Assembly (NCBI RefSeq): GCF_018736105.1
Contig: NZ_CP076135.1
Coordinates: forward strand, 4,400,001-4,464,000
DNA from: Bradyrhizobium sediminis
Lineage (GTDB): Bacteria > Pseudomonadota > Alphaproteobacteria > Rhizobiales > Xanthobacteraceae
Direction of reading: 5' to 3'
DNA length: 64,000 nt
The notes beneath the pieces were generated by a model that worked only from the letters and a program-made list of their open reading frames with translations, ran no database searches and was not told where the DNA came from. This document shows positions 34,645 through 42,489 of this stretch, piece after piece; positions within the stretch are counted from its first letter, which is position 1; each line of letters opens with the position of its first letter. The position numbers and the translations under genes were made by a program.

Positions 34645-35310
34645 TCAGGCCGCGCGCCGCAGCCAGTCCCGCAGCTTCTGCACCAGGCTTCGCCGCCCCT
34701 GCGTTGGCATCCTGGCTTCAGCGACATCGCACGCGACAATCGGGCGCTGCTCCTGCCCGATCGCCGGGGTCGCCGGATCGGGCGGCGGCGGAGCCGATAC
34801 CGGTATCGCAAGCGAAGGCCGGGGCACCGCAACCTGCCGGGCGCTGCGCTTTTCGAGCACCGGCTGCTTTGGCTTGGGCCGCCGGGCGATCCGGGCCAGC
34901 GCGGCCGCCTCCAGCGCGAGCGGACCGACATTGGCAAGGAATGCGCGTTCATAGCCGCGCGAGAGGCGCTCGACGGCGGCGTCGAGCGGCAGCCAGTCGA
35001 CCGCCTTCACATCGTTCATCAGCTCGTGGACCTGCCCGCCGTCCGCTTCCATGCGCCAGTAGTGCACGACCTTGGAACGACCGCCGGACTCATAGACCAG
35101 CGTGCCCAGAAATTCGTGCACGGCAACGTCATGCCCGGTTTCTTCCAGCACCTCGCGCTCGGCGGCGGCGCGCGCCGTTTCACCGTCGTCGAGCTTGCCC
35201 TTGGGAAGCACCCATTCGTTACGCTTGCGCAGACGCACTACCGCGACCAGCGGCGTTTCCTCCTGCCGCAGCACAATGCCTCCCGCCGCCAGCACCGGCG
35301 CCCGCGCCAT
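34645..35310 (-). CDS. Nudix hydrolase
   Basis: 221 residues. A full Nudix box runs from residue 38: GKLDDGETARAAAEREVLEE with catalytic Glu56/Glu57, flanked by EWVLPK and GTLVY. The remaining C-terminal 75 residues (Pro/Ala-rich then RRSLVQKLRDWLRRAA) are not part of the domain. KRNEWVLPKGKLD resembles diadenosine/diphosphoinositol polyphosphate hydrolases, but the substrate is open. It is convergent with the FecR gene and lies downstream of psd on the same strand, separated by 83 bp. Confidence 0.88.
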   Translation of the reverse strand: MARAPVLAAGGIVLRQEETPLVAVVRLRKRNEWVLPKGKLDDGETARAAAEREVLEETGHDVAVHEFLGTLVYESGGRSKVVHYWRMEADGGQVHELMNDVKAVDWLPLDAAVERLSRGYERAFLANVGPLALEAAALARIARRPKPKQPVLEKRSARQVAVPRPSLAIPVSAPPPPDPATPAIGQEQRPIVACDVAEARMPTQGRRSLVQKLRDWLRRAA

Positions 35311-35393
35311 TCCACATCCCCTGCCACGACCCTTGCCGCGTCCCCTGCAATCTCGAATCGGGTTTCGACCGCCCTACATAGAGGCGCACGGCG

Positions 35394-36311
35394 TCAAAAT
35401 CGAGATCGCACGGACGGCTTTCGAAACAGCGGCTGACCGGCGAAAATCCGCGCCGACTCCACGACATCATCGCAAAACTCGAAATCGCCGGGCGCCAGCA
35501 CGATGATCGTCGATCCGTGCTCGAACCAGCCGAGTTCGTCGCCCTTGCGAACGCTTGCATCGCAGGAGAACGCGGCCGGCCCCTTGGTCCGGGCGTTGAG
35601 GGTGACGTCGAGGAAATGCAGGCGGATACTGGCGACCAGGATGGCCGCCACCGGCACCAGCGTCAGGGCCTCTCCGGTCGCCAGCCGCGCCTGAAGCACC
35701 GCGCGTTCGTTCTTGCAAAACAGCCGTTCAAGGCGCTTCAGCGCAATCGGATTGACGTTCCATACGTCGCCATGGATGAAGGTGACCCGCTCGATCCGGC
35801 AATCGTGCGGCGCGTGGAAGCGATGGTACATGCTGGACATCAGACGCAGGGTGACGAAGCGCCCGTTGCGGTGCTGCTCCACCAGCGCAGGATCGCCGAG
35901 CAGGTCCAGAAGCGAGTAAGGCGCGCCCTTGATCTGAAACAGCTCGGCATCCTGAATCCGGCCGTGCGCGCCGATAATGGCGTCGCAGGGGCTGACCACG
36001 ACCGACGGGTCGGGATCGGGCGGCCGCAGCCCGGGGCGCAGCTCGCGGGTAAAGCAATCGTGCAGGCTCTTGAAGTGGGTCTTGCGCGCCTCGCTCAGAT
36101 CGAGATCGGAAAACAGCCGCCAGCATGCAATCGAGAGATCGCGGATCTGCGGCTGTTCGATCTTGCTGAACCAACCCATGAACCGGGTCAGCGCCGCCCG
36201 CGGGATGCGATTGGTCAAGAGGAAATTCAGGTCTTCCTGCTGTGTCAGGGCGGAGATCAGGCCCCGGATTGTCATGAATCTGTCAGCGGGACTGGTTAGC
36301 GCTGGTGGCAT
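35394..36311 (-). CDS. psd: Phosphatidylserine decarboxylase proenzyme, E. coli-type
   Basis: 305 residues from ATG 36311, with GAGG 7 bp upstream; an internal ATG at 36275 would give 293. It converts phosphatidylserine to phosphatidylethanolamine at the inner membrane. Features of the long (type I) enzyme: SPCDAIIGAHG (Asp110), SSMYHRFHAPHDC (His163, His166), FIHGDVWNVNP, and the self-cleavage motif HGST (265-268), in which Ser becomes the pyruvoyl group; E. coli has LGST. It may be a second psd beside the shorter rhizobial type. The start codon is head to head with that of the aminotransferase gene. Confidence 0.85.
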   Translation of the reverse strand: MPPALTSPADRFMTIRGLISALTQQEDLNFLLTNRIPRAALTRFMGWFSKIEQPQIRDLSIACWRLFSDLDLSEARKTHFKSLHDCFTRELRPGLRPPDPDPSVVVSPCDAIIGAHGRIQDAELFQIKGAPYSLLDLLGDPALVEQHRNGRFVTLRLMSSMYHRFHAPHDCRIERVTFIHGDVWNVNPIALKRLERLFCKNERAVLQARLATGEALTLVPVAAILVASIRLHFLDVTLNARTKGPAAFSCDASVRKGDELGWFEHGSTIIVLAPGDFEFCDDVVESARIFAGQPLFRKPSVRSRF

Positions 36312-37974
36312 GGATTCGCCTCTTCCGATTCTGGCCTTGTCCGCCGCCGCGATCACCGGCGCTGCGACCATCTTTCCCAAATTGCACGCCCGGCTGGCGT
36401 TGTCGCGGGCCAAGCATCGCTCGCTGACCGGACACTCCAAAATGTCCCGCCTGGTCGCGCGGCTGGTGCCGTTCTACGAATTCGACATCGACGACTTCTT
36501 TCGTTCCGATGGCGCCCCGTCCGAAATCGCGCTGCAGCGGCAGGACGGCTTCTTCAAACTCGCGGCGCTTTACAAGGAACGCTTCCCCAAGGGCCGGCAG
36601 ATGACGCTGCAGGCATCGGAAAGAATCTCCGATCTGCAATTCACCGAGGCCTACCGGGTGCCGTTCCAGTACAGCCGGCTGGTCCGGGAGCATCTCGGCA
36701 GCGGCGCCTTCATGGCGTCCTCGGCGGGGGTGACGCTCACCGACCTCGACGGCAATGTGTTCTACGACCTGACCGGTTCGTACGGCGTCAATATCTTCGG
36801 CAACGACTTCTACAAGGAATGCATTGCCGGGGCCGAGGCGCGCGCCCATGCGCTCGGCCCGGTGCTCGGTTCCTATCATCCCGTCATTACCGACAACGTC
36901 GCGCGGCTGTGCGCGATTTCGGGGCTCGACGAGGTCTCGTTCCACATGTCCGGCACCGAAGCTGTGATGCAGGCGGTGCGGCTTGCCCGCTATCACACCG
37001 GCCGCTCGCATCTGGTGCGCTTTGCCGGGGCCTATCACGGCTGGTGGGGCGACGTGCAGCCCGGCGTCGGCAATCCGATTTCGCCGCACGAGACCTATAC
37101 GCTCGCCGACATGTCGGAACGAACGCTGCATGTGCTGAAGACGCGGCGCGATATCGCCTGCGTGCTGGTCAATCCGCTGCAGGCGCTTCACCCCAACGCC
37201 AATGCGCACGCCGATTCCGCGCTGGTCGACAGCTCGCGAGCCGGTCATTTCGATCGTGCCGCCTATGGACAGTGGCTGAAAGCGCTGCGCGAAGTCTGCG
37301 CCGAGCGCGGCATTGTCCTTATCTTCGACGAGGTGTTCGTCGGCTTCAGGCTGGCCGCCGGCGGCGCGCAGGAATATTTCGGCGTGCGCGCCGACATGGT
37401 GACCTACGGCAAGAGTCTGGCGGGTGGGCTTCCCGTCGGCGTGGTCTGCGGCCGCAGGGACCTGATGCGGCGCTTCCGCGAGGATCGCCCGGTCGATGTC
37501 TGCTTCGCGCGCGGCACCTTCAATTCGCACCCCTACGTCATGACGGCGATGGACGAATTCCTCAACCGGCTCGCCGATCCAGCGTTCCGTTCGGTCTATG
37601 ACGGGCTCGACGACACCTGGGACGGGAGGGCGCGGCAGCTCAACGAAAGGCTGGCCGCGCAGGATCTGCCGGTCCGCCTCTCCAACCTGTCGTCGATCTG
37701 GATGGTGCAATATACCGAGCCGTCGCGCTATAACTGGATGCTTCAATACTATCTGCGGGCGGAAGGGCTCGCCCTGAGCTGGGTCGGGACCGGTCGCCTG
37801 ATTTTCAGCCTGAATTATACCGATGCGGATTTTGCGGAAGTGGCCGACCGGTTTGTTGCTGCGGCATCGAAGATGAAGCAGGACGGCTGGTGGCGGCATG
37901 CCGCCTCGCTCACCAACAAGAACATCCGCCGGCAGATCCTGAAGGAGATGATCACGCGAAGACGGCCGCAGTGA
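36310..37974 (+). CDS. Class-III aminotransferase (glutamate-1-semialdehyde-mutase-like) with hydrophobic N-terminus
   Basis: 554 residues from ATG 36310. A hydrophobic stretch (LPILALSAAAITGAATIF, about 5-22) could anchor it to the membrane; about 120 residues precede the aminotransferase core. Core motifs: YDLTGSYGVNIFG, SFHMSGTEAVMQAVRLARYH, GAYHGWWGD, IFDEVFVGFR, and the PLP lysine Lys368 in VTYGKSLAGGLPVG. It looks like the GSAM subgroup, but the added N-terminus and location beside psd argue against heme biosynthesis. The amino acceptor is unknown; an amino-lipid or amino-alcohol is a guess. Confidence 0.8.
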   Translation: MDSPLPILALSAAAITGAATIFPKLHARLALSRAKHRSLTGHSKMSRLVARLVPFYEFDIDDFFRSDGAPSEIALQRQDGFFKLAALYKERFPKGRQMTLQASERISDLQFTEAYRVPFQYSRLVREHLGSGAFMASSAGVTLTDLDGNVFYDLTGSYGVNIFGNDFYKECIAGAEARAHALGPVLGSYHPVITDNVARLCAISGLDEVSFHMSGTEAVMQAVRLARYHTGRSHLVRFAGAYHGWWGDVQPGVGNPISPHETYTLADMSERTLHVLKTRRDIACVLVNPLQALHPNANAHADSALVDSSRAGHFDRAAYGQWLKALREVCAERGIVLIFDEVFVGFRLAAGGAQEYFGVRADMVTYGKSLAGGLPVGVVCGRRDLMRRFREDRPVDVCFARGTFNSHPYVMTAMDEFLNRLADPAFRSVYDGLDDTWDGRARQLNERLAAQDLPVRLSNLSSIWMVQYTEPSRYNWMLQYYLRAEGLALSWVGTGRLIFSLNYTDADFAEVADRFVAAASKMKQDGWWRHAASLTNKNIRRQILKEMITRRRPQ

Positions 37975-38000
37975 AGGCGAGAGGCGGGATCTGTTGTCCT

Positions 38001-38130
38001 CCGTCACGGCCGGGCATAGCCGTCCAAAGGACGGCGTCGCTTCCGCTCGCCTATGACCCGGCCATCCACGTCTTCCTTGCCGCAATGCTGCCAAGACGTG
38101 GATGCCCGGCACGAGGCCGGGCATGGCGAA
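38001..38130. repeat. Palindromic repeat pair (intergenic)
   Basis: An interrupted inverted structure: GGCCGGGCATAG near 38008 and ATGACCCGGCC near 38053, then CATCCACGTCTTCC (38064-38077) opposite CAAGACGTGGATG (38092-38104) and GCCCGGCACGAGGCCGGGC (38105-38123). This type of mosaic repeat is common between Bradyrhizobium genes and fills the gap before the Mpo1-like gene. Confidence 0.65.
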
Positions 38131-38173
38131 GTCTTGTTGCACCGCAGCCTATCCCCTTGTCCGAATCAAGCAC

Positions 38174-38800
38174 TCAAGCGTGCTTTTCGACACCGTGATC
38201 AATTAGATCGTGGCCGGGATCGATCAACTCGCCCTTCATCAAGTACAGCGGCGACTTGTAATACAGCTTGAGGTCGCTGAACGGGTCGGTCAGGATCTTG
38301 GTCATCCAGACCAGGCCGGTCTCGACGTCGCGGATGAAGAACAGGTGCACGGTCCGGAACAGGAGGCCGCCGATCCCGATTGCCAGCCAGACCTTGGCGA
38401 CCTGCCGCATGAAGTCAGCCGGCGAATTCCATGGCGTAAAGACTCCGAACAGGGTCGGGTCGAGGAACAGCACCAGCGGCGAAAGCGCCCAGATCGCCAT
38501 CAACACGATCTTCCGGTTCAGATTGTAGCCGACCTTGATTTCCTCTTTGTAATCGTGGGTCGCCTGGTTGATATGATCGTAGCCCTTGGGCTCGAAGAAG
38601 AAATGCCCCGCCTGCCGGGTGGTCATCGAGACCAGCCAGCCGATCAGCGCGGCGGCGAGCGGATCGACGAACAGCATCGCATAGGCGATCAGAAAGCTGG
38701 CGGCGCTGACAAAGTGCAGGCTCTGATTGATGCGGCTGTGATGGTAGTAGCGATGGTCATCCCAGCGTTGCGTGCGCAATTGTTCGCGGAAGTTCTTCAT
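38174..38800 (-). CDS. Mpo1-like (DUF962-related) membrane protein
   Basis: 208 residues from ATG 38800, preceded by GGGGGAG. Four helices are predicted. Motifs YYHHSRINQSLHFVSAASFL and TRQAGHFFFEPKGYD resemble the DUF962/Mpo1 family, whose HxxxxNxxxH and GHxxxE residues bind iron in 2-hydroxy-fatty-acid dioxygenases. The C-terminal half (about 110-208) differs from short DUF962 proteins. Position next to pmtA and psd fits a lipid role. The substrate is unproven. Confidence 0.5.
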   Translation of the reverse strand: MKNFREQLRTQRWDDHRYYHHSRINQSLHFVSAASFLIAYAMLFVDPLAAALIGWLVSMTTRQAGHFFFEPKGYDHINQATHDYKEEIKVGYNLNRKIVLMAIWALSPLVLFLDPTLFGVFTPWNSPADFMRQVAKVWLAIGIGGLLFRTVHLFFIRDVETGLVWMTKILTDPFSDLKLYYKSPLYLMKGELIDPGHDLIDHGVEKHA

Positions 38801-38923
38801 CTTCTTCTCCCCCAAAATCAGTCGAGATATCGTTTACCGAGATTCGATGTCCGGGGCGTGACGACATCATAATGACATGTGACGTTTCGCCGGGCGGCGG
38901 TCGTTGGATGCCTGCCGACGCGC

Positions 38924-39610
38924 CTAGGCGGCGGCCGCAACCTCGGTCTTGCGAAAGCGGATCAGCGAGAAATGGCCGAGCGGCGGCACCGGGCGGCGTT
39001 CGACCAGTTCCATGCCGCGCGCGCCCGCCAGCCACTGCGCGTAGCGCGACCACGCGAATTCGGTGCGCCAGCCCAGTTGACGCACCACCGGCTGCAGCTG
39101 CTGCTCGATGAAGCGGCGTATCCCGGCATCGGCGCTGACGCGGCTCAGCAGGATGAGTTCGCCGCCGGGCCGCAGAACCCGGGCGAATTCGTCGAGCGCG
39201 GCTTCCGGGTTGGGCACCGCCGTCACGACATATTGCGCCATCACCACATCGAACGAGCAATCCGGAAATTCCAGCTTCTCGGCGTCCATGACCGCAAGAC
39301 CCTCGACATTCTCGAGGCGGAGATCGGCTACCCGCGCCTTCGCCTTGCGCAGCATGGCTTCCGAAATATCGGTGCCGAAGATACGAAGGTGAGAGGCATA
39401 TTGCGGCAACGAGATGCCGGTTCCGACGCCGACCTCGAGCACGCGGCCGCCGATGCCGTTGGTGGCGAGAATGGCGGCGCGCCGGCCCTTGCTGAACACC
39501 CCGCCAAACACGAGGTCATAGATCGGCGCCCAGCGGTCATAGGCCTGCTCGACCATCTCGCGGTCGAAGTCCAACTGCCTTGCACCGTCAAGCTTGATTA
39601 TTTCTGCCAT
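38924..39610 (-). CDS. pmtA: Phosphatidylethanolamine N-methyltransferase-like (PmtA family)
   Basis: 228 residues, class I SAM methyltransferase. The entry EQAYDRWAPIYDLVFGGVFSKGR is typical of the Rhodobacter/Bradyrhizobium PmtA type. The SAM motif is VLEVGVGTG (58-66), followed by GTDISEAML, DVVMAQYVVTAVPNPE and VLRPGGELILLSRV. It would methylate phosphatidylethanolamine toward phosphatidylcholine at the membrane. The start is 22 bp after the glycosyltransferase stop, so they form an operon. UbiE-like methyltransferases are the main alternative. Confidence 0.8.
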   Translation of the reverse strand: MAEIIKLDGARQLDFDREMVEQAYDRWAPIYDLVFGGVFSKGRRAAILATNGIGGRVLEVGVGTGISLPQYASHLRIFGTDISEAMLRKAKARVADLRLENVEGLAVMDAEKLEFPDCSFDVVMAQYVVTAVPNPEAALDEFARVLRPGGELILLSRVSADAGIRRFIEQQLQPVVRQLGWRTEFAWSRYAQWLAGARGMELVERRPVPPLGHFSLIRFRKTEVAAAA

Positions 39611-39632
39611 CGCTACTCTGCCTTTTTTCCGA

Positions 39633-40688
39633 TTAGCCCTGCACTGCGCTTCTGCTCGCCATGCGGCGGGCGGGCCGCAGCGAACGGCTCGGCTGCAATG
39701 CGCTCAGATTGCCGATGAACTGTCGCACGCTGTTTTCCCAGGAACGCTCCAGCGCAAAACGCCGGCATGCTTCGCGGGAAATGCTCAGCGCCCCGATGCA
39801 GGCGCGGCGAAGGTCGCTATCCAGAACGCCGACGGGGTGATCCGCGATCACGTCCAGCGGTCCTGTGACCGGAAACGCCGCAACCGGAGTGCCGCAGGCC
39901 AGCGCCTCGAGCTGAACGACGCCGAAGGTGTCGGTGAGGCTCGGAAAGACAAAGACGTCCGCCGCCGCCATATGCGAGGTCAAATCCGCGCCGGTCTTTT
40001 CGCCGAGAAACTTGGCCTTCGGATATCTGCGCTCCAGCACCGCCTTCTGCGGTCCGTCCCCGATCACCACCTTCGATCCGGGCAGGTTCAGCGCGAGAAA
40101 CGCCTCGAGGTTCTTCTCGACCGCGACGCGGCCGACGGTCATGAAAATGGGCCTCGGCAAATCAAGCTCGGCCGGATCGTCGGGTTTGAAGAGATCGGTG
40201 TCGACCCCGCGCGTCCAGTTGCCCAATTTCCGGAAACCTCTGGCGCCGAGTTCCTGCCTGAGCGACGAGGTCGCGACCATCGTCATCGACGCCGACGCGT
40301 GGAAGTGCCGCAGCACGGCGTAGCTGAGCCAAGCCGGAATGATCGAGCGCACCGCGATGTATTCCGGAAAGCGTGTCGTGTAAGAGGTCGTGAATGCCAG
40401 CCTGCGGCGCCGGCAATAGGCGCGGACCGCCCATCCGATCGGCCCCTCGGTCGCGATATGGATGGCGTCCGGCGATGCCGCCTCTATTCTGCGGGCAATC
40501 TCGCGCCGGTTCGGCACCGCTACCCGCAACCCCGGATAGGTCGGGACGGCAACGGACGGAAACCCGTCGGGGGTCAGGAAGTCGATTTCGGCGCCGAGCG
40601 CGGAAGCGCTGCGGGCCAATGAGGTCAGCGTCCTGACAACGCCGTTCACCTGCGGATGCCAAGCGTCGGTCGCAACTAGAATCCGCAT
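39633..40688 (-). CDS. GT4-family glycosyltransferase, glycolipid-type
   Basis: 351 residues from ATG 40688 (MRILVATDAWHPQVNGVVRT). N-terminal acceptor domain (about 1-165) with ATEGPIGWAVRAYCRR and TTSYTTRFPEY; C-terminal sugar-nucleotide domain with FMTVGRVAVEKNLEAFL, IGDGPQKAVLERRYP, and PSLTDTFGVVQLEALACGTPV, in which the usual first Glu of the EX7E motif is Asp. This type includes SqdX and diacylglycerol glycosyltransferases as well as mannosyltransferases. It is first of an operon with pmtA, so a membrane glycolipid is likely. Confidence 0.8.
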   Translation of the reverse strand: MRILVATDAWHPQVNGVVRTLTSLARSASALGAEIDFLTPDGFPSVAVPTYPGLRVAVPNRREIARRIEAASPDAIHIATEGPIGWAVRAYCRRRRLAFTTSYTTRFPEYIAVRSIIPAWLSYAVLRHFHASASMTMVATSSLRQELGARGFRKLGNWTRGVDTDLFKPDDPAELDLPRPIFMTVGRVAVEKNLEAFLALNLPGSKVVIGDGPQKAVLERRYPKAKFLGEKTGADLTSHMAAADVFVFPSLTDTFGVVQLEALACGTPVAAFPVTGPLDVIADHPVGVLDSDLRRACIGALSISREACRRFALERSWENSVRQFIGNLSALQPSRSLRPARRMASRSAVQG

Positions 40689-40752
40689 GAAGGGAACCTG
40701 AGAGCTAATGATTCTCAGTTGCGGACGTTCGGCCAAGGATATTTCAGGCGTG

Positions 40753-40782
40753 TGACGTCACCCCTTCAAGAGTATGACGTCA
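40753..40782. promoter_or_regulatory. Twin palindromes TGACGTCA, 22 bp apart
   Basis: TGACGTCA at 40753-40760 and 40775-40782; each extends to TGACGTCACCC, so they are direct repeats of 11 bp as well as palindromes. The 22-bp start-to-start spacing is two helical turns. They lie 65 bp from the glycosyltransferase ATG and 62 bp from the TAXI-gene ATG. The binding protein is unknown. Confidence 0.6.
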
Positions 40783-40843
40783 CCCGGCGCGGGGCCGTCT
40801 TTTTCGAGCCGCTCGCGGGTTTTTCGTGTAGCGTGGCACAACG

Positions 40844-42250
40844 ATGTCGTCATCAGAACTTGACAAAACGCCGGCCGCGGCTCCCCGGCGCCGCAAACGG
40901 CGCGATTATTCGCTGCTGGTGCTGGCGGCGGGCATCTTCCTGTTCGGCGCGGCCGCGGGCGGACTGTATTACGTGCTGCGCCCGGTCACCTTGCGCATCG
41001 CCGTCGGCCCGCCCGGCAGCGACGACCAGAAACTGGTGCAGGCGCTGGCGCAGACCTTCGCCCGCGACGCAAGTCCGGTGCGGCTGACGCCGATCACGAC
41101 GGAAGGCGCGGTCGAGAGCATCGCGCTGATGGCGGCGAAGAAGGCCGACCTCGCGGTCGCGCGCGGCGACCTGGACTTGCCGGCCGACGCCCAGTCGGTC
41201 GCCATCCTGCGCAAGAACGTGGTGGTGCTGTGGTCGGTTGCCGGCCATCCGCCCAAGGGCTCGAAGAAACCGCCGGCGCCGAAGATCAAGGAGATCGGCG
41301 ATCTCGCCGGACACCGCGTCGGCGTCATCGGCCGGACCAAGGCCAACGTCAACTTGCTGCGCGTGATCCTGACCGAATCCGGCGTCAACCCCGACAAGGT
41401 GACGGTCACCCAGTTCGCGACCAGCCAGATCGCCGAGATGGCGCGCGATCCCGCCATCGACGCGTTCATGGCGGTGGGGCCGCTCAACAGCAAGATCACC
41501 ACCGAAGCCATCGCCGCCACCGCGAAAGCGCGGGGCGAGCCGAAATTCCTGCCGATCGAGGTGTCGGAAGCGCTCGCCCAGAAACATCCGCTCTACGAAG
41601 CCGAGGAAATTCCCGGCAGCACCTTCAATACGTCGCCCGCGCGCCCCGAGGACAAGGTCGACACCGTCAGCGTCAACCATCTGATCGTCGCGCCGAAGGC
41701 GCTGTCGGAAACCGCGGTCGCCGCCTTCGTCCGGCAATTGTTCACGGTGCGCTCCTCGCTCGCCAGGGAAGTGCCGAGCGCTGCCAAGATCGAGAAGCCG
41801 GATACCGACAAGGACGCGGCCCTGCCCGCGCACCAGGGCGCGGCGGCCTTTATCGACGGCACCGAACGCACCTTCCTCGAGAAATATACCGACTACATCT
41901 GGGGCGCGATTCTGGTGCTCTCGGGGCTCGGCTCGGCCGGCGCCTGGCTGCGGCACTATCTGAAGCGGGACGAGAGGGAGCAGTACGACGAGCATCGCGA
42001 TCATCTGCTCGCCATCATTTCGAGGGTGCGGCTGGCGGATACACCCGACGAACTGGCGGCGCTGCAATCCGAGGCGGACCGCCTGCTGCGGGAAACGCTG
42101 GATTGCTACGACGACGGGGCGATCGAGGAAGGCGATCTGGCGGCCATCGGCCTCGTGCTCGACCAGTTCAACCATGCGGTGGCCGACCGCCGCGCCGCCA
42201 TCGGCCCGGCTTCCGAAGGCGCCGAACCGGCGCGCATGCGGGCGCTGTAG
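40844..42250 (+). CDS. Membrane-anchored TAXI-family substrate-binding protein
   Basis: 468 residues. An N-terminal anchor helix (about 24-45) replaces a cleavable signal. The TAXI solute-receptor domain (about 48-340) has LRIAVGPPGSDDQKLVQALA, LAGHRVGVIGRTKANVNLLR and ATSQIAEMARDPAIDAFMAVG. A second helix near 350-370 is followed by a charged cytoplasmic tail of about 95 residues (HRDHLLAIISRVRLADTPDELAALQ). TAXI receptors normally serve TRAP transporters, but no dctQM-like gene is near. The two anchors and tail suggest a sensor or receptor. Ligand unknown. Confidence 0.8.
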   Translation: MSSSELDKTPAAAPRRRKRRDYSLLVLAAGIFLFGAAAGGLYYVLRPVTLRIAVGPPGSDDQKLVQALAQTFARDASPVRLTPITTEGAVESIALMAAKKADLAVARGDLDLPADAQSVAILRKNVVVLWSVAGHPPKGSKKPPAPKIKEIGDLAGHRVGVIGRTKANVNLLRVILTESGVNPDKVTVTQFATSQIAEMARDPAIDAFMAVGPLNSKITTEAIAATAKARGEPKFLPIEVSEALAQKHPLYEAEEIPGSTFNTSPARPEDKVDTVSVNHLIVAPKALSETAVAAFVRQLFTVRSSLAREVPSAAKIEKPDTDKDAALPAHQGAAAFIDGTERTFLEKYTDYIWGAILVLSGLGSAGAWLRHYLKRDEREQYDEHRDHLLAIISRVRLADTPDELAALQSEADRLLRETLDCYDDGAIEEGDLAAIGLVLDQFNHAVADRRAAIGPASEGAEPARMRAL

Positions 42251-42360
42251 CCCGGCACTCGCCACCCCTAATAAATGCCTGAAACCAATCGATAAAAACT
42301 TACCGCTTGGGGTCGGGAAGGAATAACCCCAAGCCGGATTATGTCGTCGAAAGGCCGGCG

Positions 42361-42423
42361 ATGAAACAATTCTTACCGCGATGAAACCATTTTGGCGACA
42401 TTGTGCAAACGTCTTGAAACGGT
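42361..42423 (+). promoter_or_regulatory. Upstream element shared with the Cys-rich protein gene, copy 2
   Basis: GAAAC at 42363, 42383 and 42416, spacing 20 and 33 bp, the same as in copy 1 at 32843. It ends 66 bp before the L,D-transpeptidase ATG. An independent hairpin, GCTTGGGGT (42305-42313) with ACCCCAAGC (42326-42334), lies upstream and may end the TAXI transcript although no U-tract follows. Confidence 0.55.
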
Positions 42424-42489
42424 TGATCGGTACTGGTTTCCCCAACGACGCGCCAAAATGGCGCGCAAGGCGCAAACAGGGGACGACCG

